From Tenodera sinensis (taxonomy: Eukaryota > Arthropoda > Insecta > Mantodea > Mantidae), in the NCBI GenBank assembly GCA_030765045.1, contig CM060961.1:96363135-96427134 (forward strand): a stretch of 64,000 nucleotides of DNA, read 5' to 3'. Shown in pieces: positions 37,201 through 48,945 of the stretch. A program made the position numbers and the translations under genes. Under the pieces are notes generated by a model. It was not told the DNA's origin and searched no databases. It saw nothing but the letters and a program-made list of their open reading frames with translations. Every line of letters starts with the position of its first letter. Within the stretch, counting starts at the first letter, position 1.

Positions 37201-38330
37201 TCCCGGGTCACTAGCTTACTTTCATCCCCCGAATTTCCTCTCCCCCCGTGTCACTTCACTAATCATTTCATTCAACCTTTCATCCGTTTGGTCTATTTCA
37301 GAACTGAAAGTGTCAGTGGGCATTCGGATACAGCCTAGTGGGACGAAATGCTCTGAGTGACTCCGTTCCCTGTCACGCCGGCCGGCTCCGGATGGTGTCC
37401 ACACCGAGGTGCTTGAGCCACGGAGGGGCCCCTGCAGGCGGTGCTCTGCGCGAACCGGTGGGACCGGTGTATTGGCTGGTGTCAGGGAGTGTGTAACAGG
37501 GAAAATGTAGGGACCCTACCCTCTGTTGTGCATGACTGCGGTTGCATGGATTTTGCTTCTTTTCTTAAAAAAAAAAACACTACAATGTAAATTGTAAAAA
37601 ATAAATAATTTTGTCAATGTTTACTGACAGGGAACAATGTATCAATGTCGTGGGTTCAAAACTGGCAAAAACCGATGATTTTTAAGTGTGCTTAAATGTA
37701 ACAGCAAGTCAGTAAATTTATTGGAATGCTACAAAACTCCCACGGGATGGAATTCCGGTACACCGGCAGCGCCAATATAATCCTGGCAATTAATAGCATA
37801 GTTAACAAAGTGTTCATTAATTTTAATAGAAATTTGAGAAGCGACACTACAGCACTTCCACAGCACAGAAGTCCAAGCTTCTCACTTTACCTCATCTACC
37901 AAGCGAGATGGTTCCGCGGTAACGTGTGAGGCTCGCATTCCCGTGGTCGTGGGTTCGATTCCCGTGACCAACCTACCTGACTCATGGGTTTTCCCGGGTC
38001 ACTAGCTTACTTTCATCCCCCGAATTTCCTCTCCCCCCGTGTCACTTCACTAATCATTTCATTCAACCTTTCATCCGTTTGGTCTATTTCAGAACTGAAA
38101 GTGTCAGTGGGCATTCGGATACAGCCTAGTGGGACGAAATGCTCTGAGTGACTCCGTTCCCTGTCACGCCGGCCGGCTCCGGATGGTGTCCACACCGAGG
38201 TGCTTGAGCCACGGAGGGGCCCCTGCAGGCGGTGCTCTGCGCGAACCGGTGGGACCGGTGTATTGGCTGGTGTCAGGGAGTGTGTAACAGGGAAAATGTA
38301 GGGACCCTACCCTCTGTTGTGCATGCTCTT

Positions 38331-38956
38331 CTGTGTTTTGGCCACCCTCTGCCTCCTCTAGCTTCACCCCCTCCGGGGTCGTCCCTTCCGAGCACAGGCA
38401 CAAAAGATCTCTGAGGTCGAAATGCCGGTTCCACTCTGCGTCTATCCTTCTCCCTTCTTGCCTGATCTACTGCTTCTGTGCACTGACATAATTGATACCA
38501 CTAATAACCGGGCGCTTGTAGGTGCTCGGCTTGTGTCTAGCCTCCGCGCTGCTTTCACACTTTGAATTCCATGAGAGCAATTTTGAAGGTTTAAACAAAA
38601 TATCACATGTTTACGTCTTTTGTACTGGGTTACTTAATTGGATAAAGGCTTAATGTATAACTAACGACTTCTACCACTATGACACAATAGTGAGTAAATC
38701 CGAAATCGCTTGCCTTCGGTGACCAGCGTGCACTGTTACATACACAGTTAAGGTCACCCGCTATCTATAATCAACTGTGTTAATGTCTTAAGTAAGGTAT
38801 TTCCAAGATGAAGGTCTCACGTTGTATGCGATGTCTGCTACCAGAGGGCATATTGACATTTATGAAGTCAACATTGTTGAAAAATGCAGAAATTATTCCG
38901 CGATTAGGGTGGCATTCAAGTGTTAGGCATTAATGGCAAAATGAAAAATAATACCA

Positions 38957-38957
<1 letters not shown>
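38331..38957. other. Intron sequence right of the array, no gene
   Basis: It continues the C-rich 3' flank of the last SINE D (to about 38560) and then AT-rich unassigned sequence. Confidence 0.5.

Positions 38958-39015
<58 letters not shown>
38958..39015. repeat. (TC)n microsatellite
   Basis: Pure TC dinucleotide run of about 58 bp. Confidence 0.95.
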
Positions 39016-39019
<4 letters not shown>

Positions 39020-39179
39020 GGTATTATTGTGTAACCGTAATGGGGACCTATGAAAACTAGGTACTCAACACTTACCTCTTATGCATCCAGGTAATATTGG
39101 CATAATAAATTCAACATCGCTTGTTTGTGTGCACCACAGGACATAATAACCATACGTTTACTGCGTAAACAGTTGATGT

Positions 39180-39910
39180 TTGGCTTCACCATCATCTGTA
39201 CTGGGCCTATTCGGGAATTTGTTCTATAGAGCAGCAATAGTGGCCTTACGTTTATCTGTCCTTGGGTCGTATCTGCCTAATGTACTGATGGCTGTGTTGT
39301 GGTTTTTCTAGGCTTACTTGTACTTGTTGGCAGTGAACCATGTTAATAAACTGTTCGATTGTGTGCATTTTTGTGTCCTGATGGAGTATGTGCAATGGGA
39401 CTGTCCTGAGGACTTTGGTTATGAATATGATTTTCAAGGCTTTGGTTTGTATCAGTCATAGTTTCTTCATGTGTCTTTTGGCGCAATAGCCCCACGCAGG
39501 AGCAGCGTATGTCATTACTGGCCTAATTAGGCTCTTGTATAGAGTCAATCCCATTTGTATGCTTATCGTGCTTTTACGATTGAGAATGGGATTAATGGTG
39601 CCTAGTTGTTTTACTCCGGTTGTAACCTCACCAAATGTGAGCTTGGAGTCCAGAGCAACTCCGAGGTACTAGGTCATGTTTTTCCAATGTAACTTCTGAA
39701 TAACGCTATTGTTGGTGTTTTGTTTACATGAGAGAACTGTTTAGTAAAGCGTATAGCTTGTGATTTGTTGGTGTTAACTCTAATTTTCCACTTTGTTAGC
39801 CATGGCTCGACTGCAGTTAGCGAATTTTGCAGTCTTCGGCCTATCGCCGCCAGCTACCATGACTTTGCTACAATGGCAGTGTCATAGATAGTACTTTGGT
39901 ATCTCCCGTT
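39180..39910 (-). pseudogene. Jockey-type LINE RT fragment
   Basis: Minus-strand reading with frame changes: DTAIVAKSW (about 39890; after the YADD motif), a LDSKLTFGEV-like block (about 39655-39625), INPILNRKSTISIQMGL (about 39595-39550), LYKSLIRPVMTYAAPAWGYCAK (about 39545-39485) and the C-terminal KVLRTVPLHILHQDTKMHTIEQFI (39420-39345). These are the palm, thumb and C-terminal signatures of insect Jockey RTs. Decayed, 5'-truncated. Confidence 0.75.
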
Positions 39911-39954
39911 CTGGAGATGTCGTTCATATATTAGAAAATATATAGTTAGAAAAT

Positions 39955-40122
39955 TCGTCCACCCTAAACTACCCCCTACATAGAAAATTTTTCGAAAATT
40001 GTGAACTTGAAAATGGCTCTAACGATTTTTATTAAAATAACATGCTTGAGATATTTTTATGAAAAATGAAATGTATATGTTGAATTCTCTGGCTCTACTC
40101 CATGAAGTCATATTTACTCTGG
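39955..40122 (+). repeat. Repeat family R, fragment R4
   Basis: It matches the central part of R in plus orientation (GTCCACCCTAAACTACCC, GGCTCTAACGATTTTTATTAAA), directly abutting the oppositely oriented copy R5. Confidence 0.7.
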
Positions 40123-41012
40123 ATGTTGGAAGTAAGGGAAAAAATCTGATGTGTTACACTCACATGACTTTCTCTACTCTTGTACTAACCATTCTAACAA
40201 ACTCTTATTCCTATATTTCCATGTTAGTTAAGATAAACATTCGTACAAATTATCTTATTGCTTATGTACTTGTAGGTCCAAGGGAGATATTAGAATACAG
40301 AAGGCTTTGTGCGACAGTCAAATCTTTTTGACCTTTGAGATTCCGTTCTCTTTGCACGATTATCATATAAAAAAATGAACAACGTTATTGCATTTCGCTA
40401 AAGTTCTAAGTTTTCCGTAACTCACACATATAACAAGAAATATCTCCGAAATAGTTCACCCTACAAGAAAATTTATTGAGACATAAATTGTGTATTTTAG
40501 CAAGATCTACATTTTTTGTATAGTATGATTTGGTCTATCTAACGGTTTACGAGTTATGCAAAAGTCGTTCAGAGTAAATACGACTACAGGGGCTATAGCC
40601 AGAAAATTCAAGATATACATTTTATTTGTCATAAAAATATCTCAAACATATGGCATTTTAATCAAAATCGTTAGAGCCATTTTCAAGAAAATCAAAATTT
40701 TCGAAAAATGTTCCATGTAAAGGGTAGTTTAGGGTGGGGCTATTTTCTTCAAAATCTTCGTGTCGCATCCTTGAACGACATTAAACTTAAATACCAACTT
40801 TGGTTTTTAACCGACTTTTCGTTTTTGAGTTATGCTGTCCACAGTCTGACAGACTGACAGACTGACACACAGACTGACACACAGACACACACACGGACCT
40901 TTTCCTAAAAATGCTTTCTTTTGGATTCAGGGAGCCTCAAAACATATATTTCTGGTGAAATCTCGACATCGAATTTTTGGGTGGAATACAATACTTCCCT
41001 TACTTACCAGCA
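40123..41012 (-). repeat. Repeat family R, copy R5 (full length)
   Basis: The cleanest uninterrupted copy, from AATCTGATGTGTTACACTCACATGAC to TTCCCTTACTTACCAG. It serves as reference for the insertions in R1, R2 and R7. The internal satellite-like patch (about 40850-40900) is CAGACTGACACA units. Confidence 0.85.
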
Positions 41013-41029
41013 CAGAAAGTAAAAAGAGA

Positions 41030-41935
41030 GATACATTCTGAAAGTACGGAAGTTATTAGGAAAGTGATTGAAGAATATGATGAAGTTGAGAACCAGTATA
41101 TAGAACTTCCAATGAGTAAAGCAATTGTAAGAACTGCCATTTATACCTGGGCTTCGGAAACAACCAAAGAATTCGCAAACAGGTGCAAGTTTTAAGTGTA
41201 AGTGGTGACAAGAGTGTTCTAATGACGCCAAAGAAGCATCGGAAAACAAGACCTGCACACACTGTAGTGATCTGGATGATTTTGATAGGTGTGTGATTCG
41301 GAGAGTTGTACATCACTTTATGTTGTTCAGAAGCGTGTTCCTTATACACACAAATTACTACCGTTGTTCGGGAAAACAAATTTTCCATGGGAACGAATTT
41401 CACTTTGTAAAGTAATTTCAGAGTGGGGGTTTAAATGGAGGAAATGTCAAAACAAAAGAAAGGTACTCACAGAATATCCTCACATCCTGACTTGGAAAGT
41501 GGATTATATAATTAAAATGAAGCATTTGCGAGAAAGTGGGAGAAGTATCTTCTATATTGATGAAATGTGGGTGGATAGTAACACCACATTCCACAAGTGC
41601 TGGTAAAGTGAGGATGAATTTGGCATTCATATAAGCAATAATCAGGGAATAGGCTGATATTTTATGCAGGTAGTACAAACAGGTTCCTGCGAAATTCTCT
41701 TCTCGTTTACAAGGCCGGGATACACGCAGGCGATTATCATGGGCAAGAACATGTGAACTTTGAAAACTATGAGAAAAGCTGGCTTCCTAATTTGCTCCCG
41801 TTTTCTGTTGTGTTGGATAGTGTACGGGTTCACAGTGTACGGGTGGATGAAGCCCCGTCTAGGAGTGCTGTGAAAACTCATAATTTTTTTGCGAATGAAG
41901 GCTGTCATTGGTTGAAATTTGAAATTATTATGCAC
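41030..41935 (+). pseudogene. Tc1/mariner-superfamily (IS630-type) DDE transposase relic
   Basis: Frames give VVHHFMLFRSVFLIHTN near 41300, then EWGFKWRKCQNKRKVLTEYP (41430-41485), YIIKMKHLRESGRSIFYIDEMWV (first catalytic Asp in YIDEMW, about 41560), TFHKCW, a decayed middle, HGQEHVNFENYEK (41740-41770), NLLPFSVVLDSVRVHSVRVDEAPS (41792-41860; second Asp region in VLDSV) and GCHWLKFEI (41900-41925). This fits an insect family with PxxYLDETW ... VxVxDNAxYH patterns. It ends where SINE B begins. Stops and shifts throughout. Confidence 0.65.
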
Positions 41936-41939
41936 ACGA

Positions 41940-42292
41940 TTGACCGCCTCCGTAGCGCAGTGGTAGTATCTCTGGCGCGGAGGACCCGATACCGGTGTGG
42001 GGATTCTTCCCCCGCTGGAAGACCCGGAACGGGGTGCACCTAGCCTTGTTAGATCTCGGAAGGGCCATTTGAGGAGCTACTTGATGACGAAATAGTGAAC
42101 CCAGGTCGTGAAAGCCGCATAACCGGCCGGGAGAAATCGGGGCACTGGTCACGTCTCACTCTCCAGTACTGCACTCCACTCATGACGCCTGAAGTGGCCA
42201 GAGGTAGGGGACATAGCGGCCGGGCGGCAAGCTTTGGCTCTTCATAGGCTGTTGCGCTGGGGTTTAGTTTAGGGGTTTATGAACATGATTGG
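41940..42292 (+). mobile_element. SINE B, second copy
   Basis: Starts GACCGCCTCCGTAGCGCAGTG (A-box region), with body AAGTAGCTCCTC-like, GTCGTGAAAGCCGC, TAACCGGCCGGGAG and a GTTTAGTTTAGGGG 3' end, as in the 17.8-kb copy but in the opposite orientation. Confidence 0.8.
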
Positions 42293-42530
42293 TTAATTTC
42301 AATCAAGTCACGTATCGGTAGAACAATCGGAATAATAGAATAAGAATTTAACCACAGAAATGAAAGAGTGATTAAACTGATGAATAATTAATTTACCCAG
42401 TCCAATGCCAACGAGTAAAACATATTTTAGAAACAACTTGTTTGGATAGCTTTGAAAATAAGTTGGATACAACTTGAAACTAGTAAACTGTGGAAGATCT
42501 TACAATATTACTAAGATAAGTGAAACTTTT

Positions 42531-42792
42531 AATTTCTAATTTGCTCTTATTTTAGATTTCAGTTAGTGTAGTTAGTTTAATTAGTTAGGTATAGGGTGGA
42601 TTAGTTTGTCTCTAGGCTTTAGGATCGTAAAAGTGGAAGGTCACTTCCAACACAAGGCTCTGAATTTCTAATTTGTTCTTATTTTAGATTTTAGTTAGTG
42701 TAGTTAGTTTAATTAGTTCGTTATAAAGTAGTTTAGCTTGACTCTAGGACCGTAAAAGTGGAAGGTCACTCCCAACACGCCAGTTAGGGGCA
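42531..42792 (+). repeat. Two direct ~132-bp repeats
   Basis: 42531-42662 and 42663-42792 both start AATTTCTAATTTG and share TTAGTTAGTGTAGTTAGTTTAATTAG and GTAAAAGTGGAAGGTCACT blocks. The family also occurs as a fragment at 2886-2935. Confidence 0.85.
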
Positions 42793-42875
42793 AGAACTAG
42801 AAAATATATTATGCGCGCAGAAACGTCATAACGCCATTCATACTTGCCACTTGAGTCTATCACTGACTGGATAGT

Positions 42876-43110
42876 CCGCCTCCGCGGTGTGGAGGTAGCA
42901 TGTCTGCCTCATGTCCAAGAGGTCCCAAGATCGAATCTCGCTAGAGTGAGTTATCCGGATAAGGTTTTTTCCGAGGCTTTTCCTTGACCTGAGAAGACAA
43001 TAGTCGGACATCTTAAAGTACTATGGACCTGGGGCTTATTTGAACATCATACCACCAATTTAATTCATTCACCGTCCGATATGACCTTACGCTGGAGTAC
43101 GTTAATTAAA
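42876..43110 (+). mobile_element. SINE A, plus-strand copy
   Basis: The head CCGCCTCCGCGGTGTGGAGGTAGC and GATCGAATCTCGC B box are followed by ATCCGGATAAGG and the inverted form of the body seen at 15.4 and 48.7 kb. It ends near ACGTTAATTAAAAAAC. Confidence 0.8.
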
Positions 43111-43389
43111 AAACTGATTAGATAGAAAGAGCTGAACTTTCTTCACATTCCCTATAACAACAGAACTTATGTGATTATGCGCATCTCTTTCCAACACATC
43201 TCTTTCTTTGGGCATGAGACAGGATAAACCAAATAACGCATAGATAGTGAGTTACTAAGTTAATTGCGGTTCACTTATGTTAGTTTAGTTAGTACATTCG
43301 GTTGTGAATTGATGCGTTAGGTAGGTAGTGTGTTAGTGAGTTAATCGGTGAGTTAGATGAGTTAATTGATTGGTTAGTTAGTTGGTGCA

Positions 43390-45170
43390 TTGAGGTCGGA
43401 TGGTGGGGTCGGGTGTGGTAGCTGGACTCAGTCCGTGAGGTCGGTCAGTGTGGACGGTCACTGTGGTCGGAGGTGCTGGGTGTGGTAGGTGGAGTCAGTC
43501 CGTGAGGTCGGTCAGTGTGGACGGTCACTGTGGTCGGGGGTGCTGGGTGTGGTAGGTGGACTCAGTCCGTGAGGTCGGTCAGTGTGGACGGTCACTATGG
43601 TCGGAGGTGCTGGGTGTGGTAGGTGGACTCAGTCCGTGAGGTCGGTCAGTATGGACGGTCACTGTGGTCGGAGGAGCTGGGTGTGGTAGGTGGAGTCAGT
43701 CCGTGAGGTCGGTCAGTGTGGACGGTCACTGTGGTCGGAGGTGCTGGGTGTGGTAGGTGGAGTCAGTCAATGAGGTCGGTCAGTGTGGACGGTCACTGTG
43801 GTCGGAGGTGCTGGGTGTGGTAGGTGGAGTCAGTCAATGAGGTCGGTCAGTGTGGACGGTCACTGTGGTCGGAGGTGCTGGGTGTGGTAGGTGGACTCAG
43901 TCCGTGAGGTCGGTCAGTGTGGACGGTCACTGTGGTCGGAGGTGCTGGGTGTGGTAGGTGGAGTCAGTCAATGAGGTCGGTCAGTGTGGACGGTCACTGT
44001 GGTCGGAGGTGCTGGGTGTGGTAGGTGGACTCAGTCCGTGAGGTCGGTCAGTGTGGACGGTCACTGTGGTCGGAGGTGCTGGGTGTGGTAGGTGGAGTCA
44101 GTCCGTGAGGTCGGTCAGTGTGGACGGTCACTGTGGTCAGAGGTGCTGGGTGCGGTAGGTGGACTCAGTCCGTGAGGTCGGTCAGTGTGGACGGTCACTG
44201 TGGTCGGAGGTGCTGGGTGTGGTAGGTGGACTCAGTCCGTGAGGTCGGTCAGTGTGGACGGTCACTGTGGTCGGAGGTGCTGGGTGTGCTGGGTGGAGTC
44301 AGTCCGTGAGGTCGGTCAGTGTGGACGGTCACTGTGGTCGGAGGAGCTGGGTGTGGTAGGTGGAGTCAGTCAATGAGGTCGGTCAGTGAGGACGGTCACT
44401 GTGGTCGGAGGTGCTGGGTGTGATACGTGGAGTCAGTCAATGAGGTCAGTCAGTGTGGACGGTCACTGTGGTCGGAGGAGCTGGGTGTGGTAGGTGGAGT
44501 CAGTCCGTGAGGTCGGTCAGTGTGGACGGTCATTGTGGTCGGTGGAGCTGGGTGTGGTAGGTGGACTCAGTCCGTGAGGTCGGTCAGTGTGGACGGTCAC
44601 TGTGGTCGGTGGAGCTGGGTGTGGTAGGTGGAGTCAGTCGGTGAGGTCGGTCAGTGTGGACGGTCATTGTGGTCGGAGGAGCTGGGTGTGGTAGGTGGAC
44701 TCAGTCCGTGAGGTCGGTCAGTATGGACGGTCACTGTGGTCGGAGGTGCTGGGTGTGGTAGGTGGAGTCAGTCAATGAGGTCGGTCAGTGTGGACGGTCA
44801 CTGTGGTCGGAGGTGCTGGGTGTGGTAGGTGGACTCAGTCCGTGAGGTCGGTCAGTGTGGACGGTCACTGTGGTCGGAGGTGCTGGGTGTGGTAGGTGGA
44901 GTCAGTCAATGAGGTCGGTCAGTGTGGACGGTCACTGTGGTCGGAGGTGCTGGGTGTGGTAGGTGGACTCAGTCCGTGAGGTCGGTCAGTGTGGACGGTC
45001 ACTGTGGTCGGAGGTGCTGGGTGTGGTAGGTGGAGTCAGTCAATGAGGTCGGTCAGTGTGGACGGTCACTGTGGTCGGAGGTGCTGGGTGTGGTAGGTGG
45101 ACTCAGTCCGTGAGGTCGGTCAGTGTGGACGGTCACTGTGGTCGGTGGAGCTGGCTGTGGTAGGTGGAGT
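43390..45170 (+). repeat. Minisatellite array 1, 67-bp unit, ~26 copies
   Basis: The unit starts GAGGTCGGTCAGTGTGGACG and ends with the variable box GGACTCAGTCCGT or GGAGTCAGTCAAT. Between about 44700 and 45125 the two box types alternate regularly, giving a 134-bp higher-order unit. The plus strand is G/T-rich. The unit length is not a multiple of three, so it does not encode a repeat protein. Confidence 0.95.
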
Positions 45171-47205
45171 CAGACCATGGGGTCGGTCGGTGTGGTTGGT
45201 GGAGTTGGGTGTGGTTGGTGGAGTTAGTTCATGAGGTCGGTTGGTGTGGTTGGTGGAGCTGGATGTGGTAGGTGGAGTCAGTTCATGAGGTCGGTGTGGT
45301 TGGTGGAGTTAGTTCATGAGGTCGGTCGGTGTGGTTGGTGGAGTTAGTTCATGAGGTCGGTCGGTGTGGTTGGTGGACTTAGTTCATGAGGTCGGTCGGT
45401 GTGGTTGGTGGAGTCAGTTCATGAGGTCGGTCGGTGTGGTTGGTGGTGAGGTCGGTCGGTGTGGTTGGTGGAGTTAGTTCATGAGGTCGGTCGGTGTGGT
45501 TGGTGGAGTTAGTTCATGAGGTCGGTCGGTGTGGTTGGAGGAGCTGGGTGTGGTAGGTGGAGTCAGTTCATGAGGTCGGTCGGTGTGGTTGGTGGAGCTG
45601 GGTGTGGTAGGTGGAGTCAGTTCATGAGGTCGGTCGGTGTGGTTGGTGGAGTTAGTTCATGAGGTCGGTCGGTGTGGTTGGTGGAGCTGGGTGTGGTAGG
45701 TGGAGTCAGTTCATGAGGTCGGTCGGTGTGGTTGGTGGAGCTGGGTGTGGTAGGTGGAGTCAGTTCATGAGGTCGGTCGGTGTGGTTGGTGGAGTTAGTT
45801 CATGAGGTCGGTCGGTGTGGTTGGTGGAGCTGGGTGTGGTAGGTGGAGTCAGTTCATGAGGTCGGTCGGTGTGGTTGGTGGAGCTGGGTGTGGTAGGTGG
45901 AGTCAGTTCATGAGGTCGGTCGGTGTGGTAGGTGGAGTCAGTTCATGAGGTCGGTCGGTGTGGTTGGTGGAGCTGGGTGTGGTAGGTGGAGTTAGTTCAT
46001 GAGGTCGGTCGGTGTGGTTGGTGGAGCTGGGTGTGGTAGGTGGAGTCAGTTCATGAGGTCGGTCGGTGTGGTTGGTGCAGTTAGTTCATGAGGTCGGTCG
46101 GTGTGGTTGGTGGAGTTAGTTCATGAGGTCGGTCGGTGTGGTGGGTGGAGTCAGTTCATGAGGTCGGTCGGTGTGGTAGGTGGAGTTAGTTCATGAGGTC
46201 GGTCGGTGTGGTTGGTGGAGTTAGTTCATGAGGTCGGTCGGTGTGGTTGGTGGAGTTAGTTCATGAGGTCGGTCGGTGTGGTTGGTGGAGCTGGGTGTGG
46301 TAGGTGGAGTCAGTTCATGAGGTCGGTCGGTGTGGTTGGTGGAGCTGGGTGTGGTAGGTGGAGTCAGTTCATGAGGTCGGTCGGTGTGGTTGGTGGAGCT
46401 GGGTGTGGTAGGTGGAGTCAGTTCATCAGGTCGGTCGGTGTGCTTGGTGGAGTTAGTTCATGAGGTCGGTCGGTGTGGTTGGTGGAGTTAGTTCATGAGG
46501 TCGGTCGGTGTGGTTGGTGGAGTCAGTTCATGAGGTCGGTCGGTGTGGTTGGTGGAGTCAGTTCATGAGGTCGGTCGGTGTGGTTGGTGGAGTCAGTTCA
46601 TGAGGTCGGTCGGTGTGGTTGGTGGAGTTAGTTCATGAGGTCGGTCGGTGTGGTTGGTGGAGTCAGTTCATGAGGTCGGTCGGTGTGGTTGGTGGAGTTA
46701 GTTCATGAGGTCGGTCGGTGTGGTTGGTGGAGTTAGTTCATGAGGTCGGTCGGTGTGGTTGGTGGAGTTAGTTCATGAGGTCGGTCGGTGTGGTTGGTGG
46801 AGTTAGTTCATGAGGTCGGTCGGTGTGGTTGGTGGAGCTGGGTGTGGTTGGAGGAGTTAGTTCATGAGGTCGGTCGTTGTGGTCGGTGGGGCTGGGTGTG
46901 GTAGAAGTCAGTCCATGGGGTCGGTCGGTGTGGTTGGTGGAGCTGGGTGTGGTTGGTTTAGTTAGTTCATGAGGTCGGTCGGTGTGGTTGGTGGAGCTGG
47001 GTGTGGTTGGTGGAGTTAGTCCATGAGGTCGGTCGGTGTGGTTGGTGGAGCTGGATGTGGTTGGTGGAGTCAGTCCATGAGGTCGGTCGGTGTGGTTGGT
47101 GGAGCTGGGTGTGATAGGTGGAGGCAGTCCATGAGGTCGGTCGTTGTGGTCGGTCAGTGTGATTGGTCGGTGCGGTCGGTCGGTCGGTGTGGTCGGTCGG
47201 TCTGT
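45171..47205 (+). repeat. Minisatellite array 2, 35-bp and 54-bp units
   Basis: Units start TCATGAGGTCGGTCGGTGTG. The short form (35 bp) ends GGTTGGTGGAGTTAGT. The long form (54 bp) has an extra 19-bp piece with CTGGGTGTGGTAGGTGG, recalling array 1. Long and short forms are interleaved. It ends in GGTCGGTCGGTCGG-type degeneration at about 47160-47205. Confidence 0.95.
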
Positions 47206-47214
47206 TAGTTTGTT

Positions 47215-47984
47215 TACTAGATAGGTCTAGATTAAAATAAATAAAGTTTACTAGGAATAGTTCTTATCCTCAATAATAAATGAAACAGGGTAGACAAAGG
47301 CATGTGAATATAACAGGAAGTTTGTTTTGTTAAATGTGTCTGCTTCAAGGATATCAAAAACAGCATCATAATTTTGCTGCTCTCTTTTTATATTTCTCAT
47401 GTTTTAAATGAGCTGTGAGTTCCCAGTTATCAAGAATAGATATTTGCGTTTGCCTTAGATATCACAATATTCAGGAAGCCAGCCAATCCCAAAGGAAATC
47501 CGTTATCCTAGTAAGTGGCATCAAGAGGTTTTGCCTTATAACCAATCCCACCGAAAGAATGTTTGCGTGCCAAATGCACCATTTTCCTTTTCATTTACCA
47601 TTCTTTTGTTTTCTGTAAAGCTTTCAATAACAGGGATAATAAAGGCGGTACGTTTTTCTGATGGTTTACATACTTTTATTGTTCTCTTGCATTAGGAAAA
47701 CTTTAAATTGTGGATAAGGTTATTATTGGGGTTGCGAAACGACTCTCCTCGATTTCAAGAGGTGTGAATAAATGAGTAGGGAATACGTATAACTGCAATG
47801 AGTTTTATGTTATTCATTTATGTACTAGCAGAGTCCATATCTGCATCTTCTTTCTGTTTTCTTATTGTTTGAACTGCTTAATTTTTCTCTACAACTTATT
47901 ATTGTATCTTACACTTTTATTTTCTCCTCTGTCTCCCTCCAATATTCTCTAACCCTTTCTGTGTAATTTACATACACGTCATTT
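47215..47984. other. Intron sequence, nothing recognised
   Basis: AT-rich, with only short unsupported open frames. Confidence 0.5.
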
Positions 47985-48675
47985 GATATATTTAAACATA
48001 TGCGAGTGTAAATGTTAGTACCTATGTTTGTCCTCTATGCGCCCCTAAACTGCTCGACCGATCAACTCTAAAATCGGAACGTATATCTATGTTTTCATGG
48101 AGTAGGTTTATATCCCTTGCATTTTGCTACACAAATATTACATTCGCAGGTTTACTCTACTCGCTTTTCTTTTACGAAACACGATCATATTTCTTTCTCT
48201 ACTTCCCTACAACATTCAATTCATACAGCTTTCTGTGATTGAAATAGAAATTTAGCACATTACATTCATACGATTTTCTCTAAACCCTTTTCTTTAATTT
48301 AACATAATCACACTTCATTCTCTAGTGCCTCTTCTACAATTTTCCATGTGTCTGAAATTGAAATGCATTCACATGGTTATCTTTACTCATGTTTCTTTTA
48401 CGAAACACAATCGCATTTCTTTCTCTAAGTCTTCTACATAGAATTCCCACAATTTTCTATAATATTGATATAGAAGTATAAGATTTACATTCATACAGCT
48501 TTCTCTACTTGCTTTCTTTCTGTGGTATTTGCTGTTGTTCAACCGTGCTTTTGCATAGTGTTTTCCCGATGCTGTTTATTTATTTGTTTTCGTTTTGTGC
48601 AGTGCCCAACATAAACCTAAAAGTTGTAGGGGTAAAGCGTCAAACCACGCGCATCGCCGGGTATTTCCGCTGTTA
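47985..48675 (-). repeat. Element T-related copy, minus strand
   Basis: Contains reverse complements of the T units (TTTCTTTCTCTACTTCC, CATTCATACGATTTTCTC, GAAATTGAAATGC). It ends with AAGTTGTAGGGGTAAAGCGT and GCCGGGTATTTCCGCTG, a block also present at the end of 54185-54730. Confidence 0.6.
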
Positions 48676-48704
48676 GATTTTAAAATACTAAAGACTACAG
48701 AATG

Positions 48705-48945
48705 AAGTTTTTTTTAATTAACGTCCTCCAACGTAATGCCATATCGGACGGTGAGTGAATGAAACGGGTGAAATGATGCTCAAATGAGCCCGAGGTCCAT
48801 AGAGCTTTAAGTTACCCGACATTCGTCTTCTCAGGATAAGGGAAAACCTCGGAAGAAACCTTACCCGGATAACTCACTCTAAGCGAGATCCGAACTCGCG
48901 ACCTCTTGAACGTGAGGCAGACACGCTACCGAGGCGGGCGAACAG
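48705..48945 (-). mobile_element. SINE A, near-intact copy
   Basis: A minus-strand copy with the same body and tRNA-like head as at 15.4 kb; A-tail as T-run at 48705-48716. Part of the head's A box seems shortened (CACGCTACCGAGGCGGGC). Confidence 0.85.

Larger units (their letters stand above)
28183..38330 (+). repeat. Mosaic array of duplicated SINE/MITE modules (10 kb)
   Basis: Four modules recur in changing order: H (AAATGTAGTTCAGTGTTTAAG..., about 370 bp, first at 28183-28552), SINE G (28553-28795 and five later copies), a piggyBac-type MITE carrying SINE C, and SINE D. Copies are almost identical, so duplication is recent, or the assembly is faulty. Repeat distances seen: 567 bp (28813/29380), 1620 bp (30497/32117), 2652 bp (32973/35625), 1310 bp (35625/36935), 791 bp (36935/37726). 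Small open frames in both strands repeat with the modules and are not genes. Confidence 0.85.

Noticed and set aside
29756..38403. Repeated small open frames (about 60-135 codons) on both strands of the array
   Set aside because: They recur because the SINE/MITE modules are duplicated; they cross tRNA-like heads and A-tails and match no protein family.
43390..47205. CRISPR-like or repeat-protein interpretation of the regular repeats
   Set aside because: Units are contiguous without unique spacers, and unit lengths (67, 35, 54) are not multiples of three in a consistent way, so neither CRISPR nor a coding repeat is supported; it is a minisatellite.
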